DNA of 64,000 nucleotides from JADGHX01 sp963837755 (GTDB lineage: Bacteria; Pseudomonadota; Gammaproteobacteria; Steroidobacterales; Steroidobacteraceae): positions 868,001 through 932,000 of the forward strand of contig CAWIOP010000001.1 in NCBI GenBank assembly GCA_963837755.1. The letters are read 5' to 3'. Position numbers and translations under genes: made by a program. This document shows, piece by piece, positions 28,905 through 39,134 of this stretch (position 1 is the first letter of the stretch; each line of letters starts with the position of its first letter). Below the pieces are notes generated by a model. That model made no database searches, had not been told where the DNA came from, and saw only the letters and a program-made list of their open reading frames with translations.

Positions 28905-31175
28905 TCAATGCAGGTTTGCGGCCGCCGCGGCCGCCACCAGTTCCGTTACGGGGTCGTCCACCGTGCAGGCAATCGGCGCCGCCGCCGCGATAAGCGGCAG
29001 CTCGGCCAGCATCTCCTGCAACGGCGCCGGGCGCCCGATCGCGAAGCCTTGTCCGTAGTCCACGCCCAGTGCCGCAATCCGGTGACGCAGCTCTTCGGTT
29101 TCCACGTACTCCGCGACAGTCGCGATTGACATGCCGCGCGCCAGCTGGGCTATCGCCTGCACCATCGATTCCGCACGCGAGTCCTTCAGCACATCGCGCA
29201 CGAAGCTGCCGTCGATCTTGAGAACGGTGACGGGCAGCTGTCGAAGGTAAGAGAGTGAAGACAAGCCGGAGCCGAAATCGTCCAGCGCCACGCCGCAGCC
29301 AAGCCGGCGCAGCCGGCGCATGAGCGTCTCCGCGCGGCCGATGTGGTTCACCGTCGCGTTCTCGGTGAGCTCGAAGCAAAAGAGCGAAGGGTCGAGCCCG
29401 CAATGCGCGAGCCGGTCCGTCAGGAAATCGCCGAAGGTGTCATCCTCGAGCGACTGGCCGGAGAGATTGATGGCGAAACCGACGGGGCGCGCGGCGAGGA
29501 ACGAAGCCTGGGGCTTGAGCAGTGCGATGGCCTTGTCCACCACCCAGCGATCGATCGTCGGCATCAGCTGGTAGCGATTCGCAGCCGACAGGAACCGATC
29601 GGGGCCGAGCGTCTCGCCGTCTTCGTCGATCATCCGCAGCAGCAGCTCGTAGTGCGGCCGAACGTTCTCGCCGGTGGTGAATGGCGCGATGAGTTGCGCA
29701 TGCAGACGCAGTCGATCTTCGCAGATCGCCACGCGCAGGCGCGCGGCGATGTTGATGTCGGTGAAACGTCGGACGATGCTCGGGTCGTCCGCTTGACAGG
29801 TTGCCACGCGATTGCGGCCGCGGTCCTTGGCCGCCTTGCACGCCGTCTCCGCCGCGGCCAGCGAATGCATGAGCTCGCCCGATTCCGTGTCTAGCGGCGC
29901 CGCGCCGATGCTGATGGAAACGTGCATGCGATGCTCGCCCTGCATGCCGCCGAGCTTCTCCGCGCCTTCGCGCAGCGACTCCGCGAACCGCGCGGCGGCG
30001 TCGAGACCCGTCGGCAACAGCGCCGCGAAGCGATCACCCGAGATGCGCGCAGCGAATGCGCCCGGGGCGAGCCGGCGGCGAATGAGCTCGCCGAGCTGGC
30101 CGATCACCGTGTCGCCCACGTGCATGCCGAAATTGTCGTTCACCACGTGCAACTGGTCGATGTCGATGTAGAGAGCGCACCACTGAGCGTTCTTTTTCTG
30201 AGACGCGACGACCGCGCGCACGCGTTGCTCGAACGCCGGACGCGTGTAGAGGCCACTCATCGCGTCGTAGTTGCTCTCGATGACGCCGTAGGCCTTGCGC
30301 GCGAGGAGGTCGCCGATGCGCGCATCACGCGCCGTGAATTCGACCGCGCTGCGCTCGCGGAACAGCGCGAGCACGCCGATGGCCTTGCCGCCCGCCTGCA
30401 GCAGCGGACACGAGAGAATGCGATAGGGCACGGCGCCGGCGCCGCTCGGGTTCAGGCGATTGATGATCACGGGCTCGGGGCGCATCTGCGCCATCGACAG
30501 CAACTGTCGATGCGTGCGCGCAACGAGCTGGTTATCCGCGGAAGTCTGGCCGGCGGCGGCGCGCATGATCACGAGGCCCTTGTCCGGCACGATGAGCGCG
30601 GCCGTGACGCAGCCCAGGTGGTCCATCGCCTGGTGCACGATGGTCTTCAGCTCATCGGAGTTGTCGCCGCCCGCGCCCGTACGCGAGCCGGCGGTGTCGG
30701 TGAGCAGCAGCTCCAGATCCTTGTCGAGCGAGCTGACCGCGCGGTTGAGATCGTCGATGAGCGTGCGCGCGAGCAGGTCGCGTCGCAGGCATTCGAGCGC
30801 GGGGCGCAGGAAAGCGTGCGCCAGGGTGAAGCTGCGGGCGGCATCCAACTCGCCCGTGCTGTTCGGCCGGCACACGACCGCCACGATGGCGACCACCGCG
30901 TGAAGGTCGTTTCGCAGCCAGCAGAAGTAGACAGGTAGCCCGCCCTCGAGCACGCGTAGCTCACCGGCGCTGCTGCGATCCCGGTTGGCGTTCGAAAGCA
31001 CCACGCCGAGCAGATTGGCGAGGTCGGGGCCGGTGGTGGTCTCGCTGGTCCAGCGCATGTCGCCGGCGGCGTCGAATACCGTGACGCTGATGGCGCGTGG
31101 CAGGAGCGAGCGGATCATCTGTGCATAGGGCTCGAAAGAGCCCCGCGGACCCGTGCGCTCTGCAGGTGCATTCAT
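28905..31175 (-). CDS. GAF-like/GGDEF-EAL protein with degenerate GGDEF
   Basis: The intact 756-residue protein has an N-terminal sensory region (a GAF-like domain around residues 190-310), a GGDEF domain whose active-site motif reads ISGDRF, and an EAL domain. The EAL motif itself reads ELL, but the other catalytic residues are visible: INLSGQSL, FELTENAT, LDDFGSG, LKIDGSF, AEYVE and YGQGF. It is therefore probably a c-di-GMP phosphodiesterase with a regulatory GGDEF domain. The ATG at 31175 preceded by AAGG was preferred to a start 12 codons upstream. No transmembrane helix was seen. Confidence 0.88.
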   Translation of the reverse strand: MNAPAERTGPRGSFEPYAQMIRSLLPRAISVTVFDAAGDMRWTSETTTGPDLANLLGVVLSNANRDRSSAGELRVLEGGLPVYFCWLRNDLHAVVAIVAVVCRPNSTGELDAARSFTLAHAFLRPALECLRRDLLARTLIDDLNRAVSSLDKDLELLLTDTAGSRTGAGGDNSDELKTIVHQAMDHLGCVTAALIVPDKGLVIMRAAAGQTSADNQLVARTHRQLLSMAQMRPEPVIINRLNPSGAGAVPYRILSCPLLQAGGKAIGVLALFRERSAVEFTARDARIGDLLARKAYGVIESNYDAMSGLYTRPAFEQRVRAVVASQKKNAQWCALYIDIDQLHVVNDNFGMHVGDTVIGQLGELIRRRLAPGAFAARISGDRFAALLPTGLDAAARFAESLREGAEKLGGMQGEHRMHVSISIGAAPLDTESGELMHSLAAAETACKAAKDRGRNRVATCQADDPSIVRRFTDINIAARLRVAICEDRLRLHAQLIAPFTTGENVRPHYELLLRMIDEDGETLGPDRFLSAANRYQLMPTIDRWVVDKAIALLKPQASFLAARPVGFAINLSGQSLEDDTFGDFLTDRLAHCGLDPSLFCFELTENATVNHIGRAETLMRRLRRLGCGVALDDFGSGLSSLSYLRQLPVTVLKIDGSFVRDVLKDSRAESMVQAIAQLARGMSIATVAEYVETEELRHRIAALGVDYGQGFAIGRPAPLQEMLAELPLIAAAAPIACTVDDPVTELVAAAAAANLH

Positions 31176-31337
31176 CCTTAAAGAACCGTTTATGAGACAG
31201 GCTGAGGCCACCTTCTCAAATACCGCCCGCGCGCATGTTGCGCGAGTTGGCGAATTGGCCAGCCGGAACCCTGCGGAAACCAGCGCGCCGAACGGTGCCT
31301 GAAGCGCAACGGCGCCGATCGTGCTTCGATCCCGCGG

Positions 31338-32493
31338 CTAACCCGGATTGTTTGACTTGAACCAGGGCCGGGGGTCGACCGGCTTGCCGGCTTTGCGGAT
31401 CTCGAAGTAGAGCTCGGGCCGGCACGGCCGCCGCTGTCGCCCGCGGCGGCCACCGGCTCTCCCGCCGAGACGCGCTCACCGGCCGCCTTGTAGAGGCGGT
31501 CGTTATGGCCGTAGAGGCTCAGGTAGCCGTCGCCGTGGTCCACGATGGCGAGCAGCCCGAGGCCGGGCAGCCAGTCTGCGTACACCACCCGCCCCTGAGC
31601 AGACCGCGCGCACGGCGGCGCCTCGCTCCGTGGCGACCACCACGCCGTCCCAGCTTCACACCGCCCGCGCGCGATCTCGCCGAAGCGGGCCACGAGCTGC
31701 CCCGCCACCGGCCAGGCGAGCTTGCCGCGCAGGCGACCGAAGGCGTCATTCGCTGTCCGGGGGAAACCTCTGGATGGCGCGTTTCAGCTCGCGCAGCAGC
31801 TTTTCCAGCGCACCCTGCTCGCGCTTCATGCGGTCGAGGCTTTGTGCGCGCTCGCGCGCCTCGGTCTGCAGGCTGGCGAGCACCTTGCCGCGCTTGGCGC
31901 GGGCGCCGTCGAGCTTGCCGAGCTCGGCACGTCGCTCGGACTCCAGCTCAGCGAGCCGCTCGTCCGCGGCGGCGAGCTCACCGTCCAGCTGCACGAGCCG
32001 CGCAAGCGTCGGCGGTAATGCGGTCGATCTGCTCCGCCCGCGCCCGGCCGAAATAGCTGTAGTAGGCGAACATGCGGCCGGCGCGGGCCGGATCCTTTTG
32101 ATTCAGCAGCAGCTTCAGGGGCTCTTCGCTGCCGATGAGGTACGCCGCGCGCAGCTGGCCGGCGAGCGACTCGCGCTCGCGGGCAAGGTTCGCCTGACGT
32201 TGGCGCTTGTCCTCGGCGAGGGCGGCGCGTTTCCGGGCGTGCTCCGCCCGCTCGTCCTTCAGGTCGTCGAGGCTCTTGCGCACGTCGCTGACGGACATCT
32301 CGGCGTTGCGCAGCTCGCGCGCCAGGCGGTCACGCGCCGCCCGGTCGCTCTTCAGCTGGGGGGAGACCCGCTCGATCTCGGCCTTCAGGGCCTTCAGCTC
32401 CGCCTCGGTCTTGCGGGCGTCCTGGGCCCCACCTGGGGTCGGGGTCAGAAGCGCGATCGAGATGAGGAACATGGCCGCAAGCGCCACGCTCAA
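31338..32493 (-). CDS. envC: Murein hydrolase activator EnvC, frameshifted
   Basis: A signal peptide (LSVALAAMFLISIALL) leads into long coiled coils (AELKALKAEIERV, LARELRNAEMSVSDVRKSL) with the EnvC hallmark YLIGSEEPLKLLLNQKDP. A second coiled coil and a C-terminal LytM domain (DWLPGLGLLAIVDHGDGYLS, LYGHNDRLYKAAGERVSAGE) complete it. EnvC activates amidases AmiA/B at the division septum. Frames change near 32005, 31745, 31600-31710 and 31425; reading the last frame gives RPWFKSNNPG and a stop at 31338-31340. The start is uncertain between TTG 32493, ATG 32472 and TTG 32577. The LytM domain lacks the catalytic histidine set, as in EnvC. Confidence 0.85.
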
Positions 32494-32651
32494 CCCCCTC
32501 GTCCAGAGCCCCCGGGTGACTCCCTGGGCCTCTGCCCCGCCAGCCGGGCAGGCTCCCCGCGCGAAACTCGACCTCAATATCCCCCCGAACGACGAAGCGG
32601 CGAAACAGGCTCTATAATGCGCGCCCTTTGCGTGCTGGCAGTAGTCCCCGA

Positions 32652-33089
32652 ATGGATCGTCTCGTCGAATACATTGGCCATCATCCCTACCTTGCAGGCC
32701 TCGCGTTGCTCGCGGTGGTGCTCGTCATCGGCTACGAGCTGCGCGCGCGGCAAACGAGCTTCGCGGCCATCGGCCCGCAGGATGTCATCCGGCTCATGAA
32801 CCAGAACGCCCTGCTGCTCGACCTTCGGCCCGCCGAAGCGTTCGCGGCGGGCCATCTCGCCGGCGCGCGCAACTGACCGTCGCACGAGATTCTGAACGCC
32901 GGCGAAACATTGAAGAAGTACAAAGAGAAGCCCGTGGTCGTGTACGACGAATCCGGCTCGCTCGGTGCGGCGGCTGCGCGGCAGCTTTCGGCACAGGGGT
33001 TTACCAAGGCAGTTAACCTGCGCGGCGGCATTGCCGCGTGGCGCACCGAGAATCTGCCCGTTTCGAAGGACGCTGGCTCGAAAGGGTAG
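32652..33089 (+). CDS. Membrane-anchored rhodanese-like protein with in-frame TGA
   Basis: An N-terminal helix (YLAGLALLAVVLVIGYEL) anchors a single rhodanese domain: LLDLRPAEAFAAGHLAGARN, then VVVYDESGSLGAAAARQL and AVNLRGGIAAW. The usual active-site cysteine loop reads YDESGSLG, so the catalytic Cys is absent. An in-frame TGA at 32874-32876 follows GARN, and the same frame continues undisturbed to 33089. A single G-to-A change from TGG would explain it. A TATAAT box at 32613-32618 may drive the rhodanese-grx-secB-gpsA unit. Rhodanese-grxC-secB-gpsA is a familiar gammaproteobacterial order. Confidence 0.8.
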
Positions 33090-33094
33090 GCCCG

Positions 33095-33355
33095 GTGCGG
33101 AGAGTGGTCATGTACACCACGAGCTGGTGCCCGTACTGCGAGCGCGCGCGCGCGCTGCTCGAGCGCCGGCACGTTGAATTCGAGGAGATCGACGTCGAGG
33201 CGCGCCCCGAAGCGCGTGCCGAGATGGTCGCGCGCAGCGGCCGGCGCACGGTGCCGCAGATTTTCATCGGCGAGACGCATCTTGGCGGCTGCGACGATCT
33301 GCACGATCTGGAAGCCTCCGGTGGCCTCGACCCCCTACTGAACCAAGGAACCTGA
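33095..33355 (+). CDS. grxC: Glutaredoxin 3
   Basis: The small protein of about 86 residues has the dithiol active site WCPYC (residues about 11-15), the cis-proline TVPQIFI and the glutathione-binding GGCDDL. It reduces disulfides and glutathionylated proteins in the cytoplasm. The GTG at 33095 sits seven bases after GGGTAGG; an ATG at 33110 would begin directly at MYTTSW. It lies five bases after the rhodanese stop and two bases before secB. Confidence 0.9.
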   Translation: MRRVVMYTTSWCPYCERARALLERRHVEFEEIDVEARPEARAEMVARSGRRTVPQIFIGETHLGGCDDLHDLEASGGLDPLLNQGT

Positions 33356-33357
33356 CG

Positions 33358-33827
33358 ATGAGCACGAACGAAAACGAGTCGGCGCCGCCATGGACCCCAA
33401 TGCGCCTCAGCTCTCGCTTCAGAGCGTCTATCTCAAGGACTGCTCCTACGAGGCCCCGAACGGTCCGCGCGTGCAGGGCAAGTGGAACCCGCAGATCAAC
33501 CTCGATCTGCACACGGGCGTAAACCCGGTTGCGAGCGACGTGCGCGAAGTGGTGCTCACGGTCACCGTCTCCGCCAAATAGGGCGAGACCACGCTGTTCC
33601 TGGTGGAAGTGAAGCAGGCTGGCATCTTCGTCATGAGGAACCTCGCCGAGCCCGAAGTGAAGCGCTCGGTCGCCAGCATCTGCCCGAGCGTGCTGTTCCC
33701 GTACGCGCGCGCGGCCGTGTCGAACCTGGTTACGCAGGGTGGCTTTCCGCAGTTCCTGCTGCCGCCCGTGAACTTCGACGCGCTCTACCAGCGCGCCGGC
33801 GACACGCCGCCGGTCACCAAGAACTGA
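33358..33827 (+). CDS. secB: Protein-export chaperone SecB, frameshift and in-frame TAG
   Basis: The SecB signature is clear: LSLQSVYLKDCSYEAPNGP, then WNPQINLDLHTG, FLVEVKQAGIF and CPSVLFPYARAAVSNLVTQGGFP. SecB holds preproteins unfolded for SecA. Two defects are present. The ATG at 33358 is out of frame with the body (a shift near 33388), and an in-frame TAG at 33579-33581 interrupts TVSAK/GETTLF. At that position SecB usually has a polar residue such as Gln, so CAG-to-TAG is likely. Translation could restart at 33390 for the first part only. Neighbours grxC and gpsA are standard. Confidence 0.88.
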
Positions 33828-33831
33828 CGCA

Positions 33832-34875
33832 GTGAACGCCGAGCGCGAAGCGCCTGGCGCGGCCCGGCCTGACGCGGCCCGGCCCATCGCCGTGCTCGGC
33901 GCCGGCTCCTGGGGCACGGCGCTCGCCATTCAGCTCGCGCGTAGCGGCCGTGCCACGCGACTCTGGGGACGCGACGCGAAGCAGCTGCGCGTCATGTCCG
34001 AGGAGCGCGTCAACACGCGCTACCTGCCGGGCGCGAGCTTTCCCGATTCGTTGACCGTGGTGCACGAGTTGTCGGCGGCGCTGCATGGCGCGCTCGATGT
34101 GCTCGTCGCCGTGCCCAGCCATGCGTTCCGCTCATTGCTCACGCAGATCGCGCCGCTCCTCGAGCCCGTAACGCGCGTGGCCTGGGCGACCAAGGGTTTC
34201 GAGCTGGAGTCGGGCAAGCTGCCGCATCAGGTGGCGCGCGAAGTGCTCGGGTCCGAACGCTCCACGGCTGTGCTGTCGGGGCCGACATTCGCGCGCGAAG
34301 TGGGCCAGGGGTTGCCCACCGCGATGACGGTGGCCTCCACGAACGCGCAGTTCGCCGCGGCGCTGGCACAGGGGCTGTCGTCGACTAACTTCCGCGCATA
34401 CACGTCCACTGACATCGTTGGTGTGGAAGTCGGCGGCGCGGTGAAGAACGTGCTCGCCGTCGGCGCGGGTCTTTCGGACGGCATGGGGTTCGGCGCGAAC
34501 ACGCGCATCGCGCTCATCACGCGCGGCCTGGTGGAGATGACGCGCCTGGGCGTCACGCTCGGCGCGCAGCGTGAAACGTTCATGGGACTCGCGGGGCTTG
34601 GCGATCTGGTGCTCACCTGCACGGACGATCAGTCTCGCAACCGGCGCTTCGGGTTGCTGCTCGCCGCGGGCAAGACGCCCGAGCAGGCGCTCGCGCAGAT
34701 CGGCCAAGCGGTCGAGGGCTATCCGGCCGCGAAGGCGGTGCACCTCGTGGCCCGGCACGCAGGGGTCGACATGCCCATCTGCACGGGCATTTACAGCGTG
34801 CTGTACGAAAATCTCCCGGCGAAAGATATCGTTCGCGGCCTGATGAGCCGGCCGATCAAGTCGGAAATCCAGTAG
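33832..34875 (+). CDS. gpsA: Glycerol-3-phosphate dehydrogenase [NAD(P)+]
   Basis: The intact 347-residue enzyme makes sn-glycerol 3-phosphate for phospholipid synthesis. The NAD(P) motif AVLGAGSWGTALA (residues about 20-32) and the substrate/catalytic blocks VEVGGAVKNVLAVGAG and GLAGLGDLVLTC are present. The start is GTG four bases after the secB stop. Its 3' end overlaps the convergent trmL gene by 20 bp. Confidence 0.95.
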   Translation: MNAEREAPGAARPDAARPIAVLGAGSWGTALAIQLARSGRATRLWGRDAKQLRVMSEERVNTRYLPGASFPDSLTVVHELSAALHGALDVLVAVPSHAFRSLLTQIAPLLEPVTRVAWATKGFELESGKLPHQVAREVLGSERSTAVLSGPTFAREVGQGLPTAMTVASTNAQFAAALAQGLSSTNFRAYTSTDIVGVEVGGAVKNVLAVGAGLSDGMGFGANTRIALITRGLVEMTRLGVTLGAQRETFMGLAGLGDLVLTCTDDQSRNRRFGLLLAAGKTPEQALAQIGQAVEGYPAAKAVHLVARHAGVDMPICTGIYSVLYENLPAKDIVRGLMSRPIKSEIQ

Positions 34876-35347
34876 CCGCGGTCGCGGCGCCGCCTGCAAA
34901 GCCGTTCTGGCGCCACGCCTCGTAGACCACGAGCGCGACCGAGTTCGACAGGTTCAGGCTGCGATTGCCCGGGCGCATCGGGATTGTCAGGTGCTGGTCG
35001 CGCGGCACGCGCTCGAGCACGTGGGGCGCGAGGCCCTTGTGCTCGGAGCCGAAGATGAACGCGTCGCCGGGCCTGAAGGCCACGTCCGCGTAGACGTGCG
35101 CGCCGGTGGTTTCCACCACGAACGGGCGCGCCGCGCCCAGCGCCGCAAAGCACTCATCGATGTCCACGTGCGTGCGCACCTGCGCCAGCGCGTCGTAGTC
35201 GAGGCCGGCGCGCCGCACGGCTTTCAGGCTGATGTCGAAGCCAATGGGCTTCACCAGATGCAGCGTGCAGCCGCTGTTGGCACACAGGCGGATGATATTG
35301 CCCGTATTCGGCGGGATCTCGGGCTGGACCAGGACCACATGGAACAT
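34856..35347 (-). CDS. trmL: tRNA (cytidine/uridine-34 2'-O)-methyltransferase
   Basis: The intact 163-residue SPOUT methyltransferase shows the three family motifs: PEIPPNTGNIIRLCANSG near the N-terminus, FIFGSEHKGLAPHVLE and IPMRPGNRSLNLSNSVALV, which forms the AdoMet knot. It modifies the wobble base of leucine tRNAs. The short length, knot only, is typical of TrmL. Confidence 0.95.
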   Translation of the reverse strand: MFHVVLVQPEIPPNTGNIIRLCANSGCTLHLVKPIGFDISLKAVRRAGLDYDALAQVRTHVDIDECFAALGAARPFVVETTGAHVYADVAFRPGDAFIFGSEHKGLAPHVLERVPRDQHLTIPMRPGNRSLNLSNSVALVVYEAWRQNGFAGGAATAATGFPT

Positions 35348-35432
35348 GCGTGGCGTTGCGTGTCGGCGTAGGTGGGGCGCTACTGTAAAGCGCGGATGCG
35401 GCCGCGGTCACTTGAAGGGATAATGCCGCCCC

Positions 35433-36399
35433 ATGGCCGCCGCTCCCCAGACACTCGACCCGTCTCTCGATAGCTCCCTGCGCTCGCGCTTCTGCGGGCT
35501 CGATTTCGCCTCACCCATCGTGCTGCTGTCCGGGTGCGTTGGGTTTGGCGAGGAATACACGCGCGTCGAAGGGTTCTCGAACCGCGACGCCGGTGCGGTG
35601 GTGCTGAAGGGCACTACGCTGAACGCGCGCCTCGGCAACCCGCCGCATCGGGTATGCGAGACCTCGTCGGGCATGCTGAACGCCATTGGCTTGCAGAACC
35701 CGGGCACCGACCATGTGGTGCGCAGGATCCTGCCCAGTCTCGATTTCAGCGAGACGCGCTTCATCGCCAACGTCTCGGGCTCCACGTTCGAGGAGTACGA
35801 GGAAGTCACGCGCCGGTTCGACGACTCGCCCATCGACGCCATCGAGATCAACATCTCGTGCCCGAACGTGAAGGAAGGCGGCGTGGCGTTCGGCAATTAT
35901 CCGGAAGTCTGCCGCGAAGGTGGTCGAGGCGTGCCGCAGCGCGACGAAGAAGCCCATCATCACCAAGCTCTCACCGAACCAGACGGATATCAAGGAGAAC
36001 GCGCGCCGCTGCATCGAGGCCGGCACGGATGGGCTCGCCGTCATCAACACCGTCATGGGCATGGCCATCGACGTGCGCTCGCGCCGGCCGGTCATCGGCA
36101 ACATCCAGGGCGGGCTGTCGGGCCCGGCCATCAAGCCCATCGCGCTGCTGAAGGTGCACCAGGTGTACCAGGTGGCGAAGGAACACAACGTTCCGATCAT
36201 CGGCCAGGGCGGCATCACCACCGCCACCGACGCGCTGGAGTTCATCATCGCCGGCGCCAGCGCGGTAGGCATCGGCACGGCGCTGTTCTACGACCCGATG
36301 GTGTGCAAGAAGATCAACGCGGGCATCGCGGACTATCTGAGAGCGCACGGCATGGCGAGCGTCACGCAGCTCGTTGGGTCGCTGCAGACGAGTAAGTAG
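35433..36399 (+). CDS. pyrD: Dihydroorotate dehydrogenase, class 1-like, one frameshift
   Basis: The FMN barrel enzyme of pyrimidine synthesis is recognised by ASPIVLLSGCVGFGEEY, the catalytic-cysteine loop INISCPNVKEGG, KLSPNQTDI, GGLSGPAIKPIAL and the phosphate-binding GQGGITTATDALEFI / AVGIGTALF. An extra C near 35909 shifts the frame; the rest reads on to a stop at 36397-36399. Class 1B enzymes use a PyrK partner, which is not encoded next to it. A related dihydropyrimidine dehydrogenase is a less likely alternative. Confidence 0.82.
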
Positions 36400-36425
36400 C
36401 CGAAGACGGAACGCGAGCGCTGCGC

Positions 36426-36518
36426 GTTAGTGAAAGTCTGACGACCCTCCCTGAATTCGCCTGATGTGGTCAGGAGCCGGGGCGTCGAAGTGAGGAAGGT
36501 CGTCAGACTTTCACTAAC
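36426..36518. repeat. 93-bp element with perfect 21-bp terminal inverted repeats
   Basis: Arms at 36426-36446 and 36498-36518 (beginning GTTAGTGAAAGTC and ending GACTTTCACTAAC) are exact reverse complements over 21 bp. The 51-bp interior contains a small CCTGA/TCAGG hairpin. The right arm includes the stop codon of mscS, so the element defines the end of that protein. No target-site duplication is evident. It may be a MITE-like insertion, a REP-like element or a strong bidirectional terminator. Confidence 0.75.
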
Positions 36519-37614
36519 CCCCATCGTCTTCGACAGCTCCGAAGGCCGTGCCGACCGCGCGATTGAGCGGCCGCGGCGGGAACGCAAACTCCACGTCGAG
36601 CTCGCGCATTTTCTCTACGATCTCGATGTTGATGGCCTGCTGCACGTCGGCGTAGATGTTGTAGTCGGTCACCGTCATGAAGAACACCACTTCGTAGCGC
36701 AGCGCCCAGTCGCCCAGGCTCAGCAGGTGGCAGCGGTCGAAGCGCACTTTCGGCTGCTTCATCACGATGTCCTGCACGAGGCCGGGAATGACGCGCAGCT
36801 TGTCCGGCGGTGTGTCGTAGCTCACGTTGATGAAGAACGACGAACGCCGGTCTTTCAAGCGCCCGTTGTTACGCACGCGCGCCTTCAGGATGTCCGTGTT
36901 CGAAATGATGATCTGCTCGCCCGTGAGGCTGCGCAGCCGCGTGCTCCTCACGCCGATGTGCTCCACGGTGCCATTCAGGTCATCCACCTGAAGCGCATCG
37001 CCCACGGCGAACGGCTTGTCGAGCGCGATGGACATGGATGCGAGCAGGTCGCTGAGCACCGTCTGCACGGCGAGCGCCACCGCGATGCCGCCGATGCCGA
37101 GGCCCGCGAGCAGCGGCTTGATCTGGATGCCGAGGTTGTCGAGCGCCAGCAGGAACGCCATGGCCCAGATCGTGAGCCCGGCGATGAAGACGATGATGTC
37201 GATGGAGCCGGCGAGCGCCGGATCGAGCCCGCCGCCCTTGCGCGCCCGCTTGTCGATGACATAGCGCACCGAGGCCATGCCCCACAGGCCCACCTGGAAC
37301 CAGAAGGTGAGCACGATGGCGACCTGGATGACGCGCTTGATGTGCCCCGGAAACTCCAGCTGCGTCGACGCGAACGCCAGCGCCAGCGTGAACAGGAACA
37401 GCTTGCTCGTGCGCGACACGAGCAACGCGACAACCGCGATGGCCGTCGGAACGTCGCGCTCGCTCTCGGCCCACTTGCGCCGCTGCCCGCTGATGAATCC
37501 CTTGAGCAGCGGCAACACGGTGAACGTGACCAGAAACGCCGCGAGCGCCAGCACCCACTGGCGCGCGGGGTTCCAGAGGAATTCGGTTTGCCAGAGGTCG
37601 CGGAAGGTGAGCAT
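36514..37614 (-). CDS. MscS-family mechanosensitive channel
   Basis: The protein has four to five N-terminal hydrophobic helices and the MscS pore/beta core: LLAGLGIGGIAVALAVQTVLS (glycine-rich TM3), then DKPFAVGDALQVDDLNGTVE, VRSTRLRSLTGEQIIISNTD and a C-terminal domain. It releases osmotic stress. The ATG at 37614 was chosen because longer starts run into ntrC. The last residues (VEDDGG) end at a TAG supplied by the inverted-repeat element, so the native C-terminus may have been altered. The frame is intact. Confidence 0.88.
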   Translation of the reverse strand: MLTFRDLWQTEFLWNPARQWVLALAAFLVTFTVLPLLKGFISGQRRKWAESERDVPTAIAVVALLVSRTSKLFLFTLALAFASTQLEFPGHIKRVIQVAIVLTFWFQVGLWGMASVRYVIDKRARKGGGLDPALAGSIDIIVFIAGLTIWAMAFLLALDNLGIQIKPLLAGLGIGGIAVALAVQTVLSDLLASMSIALDKPFAVGDALQVDDLNGTVEHIGVRSTRLRSLTGEQIIISNTDILKARVRNNGRLKDRRSSFFINVSYDTPPDKLRVIPGLVQDIVMKQPKVRFDRCHLLSLGDWALRYEVVFFMTVTDYNIYADVQQAINIEIVEKMRELDVEFAFPPRPLNRAVGTAFGAVEDDGG

Positions 37615-37693
37615 CGCAGCCCGCAGAGCAGGAAACGGGCCGCGATTATAGACCGGGTGGTCAGCCTCTTCGGCCGTCGGAAACGCGGAACTC

Positions 37694-39133
<1,440 letters not shown>

Positions 39134-39134
<1 letters not shown>

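Noticed and set aside
32874..32876. In-frame TGA in the rhodanese gene as a selenocysteine codon
   Set aside because: Rhodanese domains do not use selenocysteine at this position and no SECIS-like hairpin was seen; substitution error or decay is simpler.
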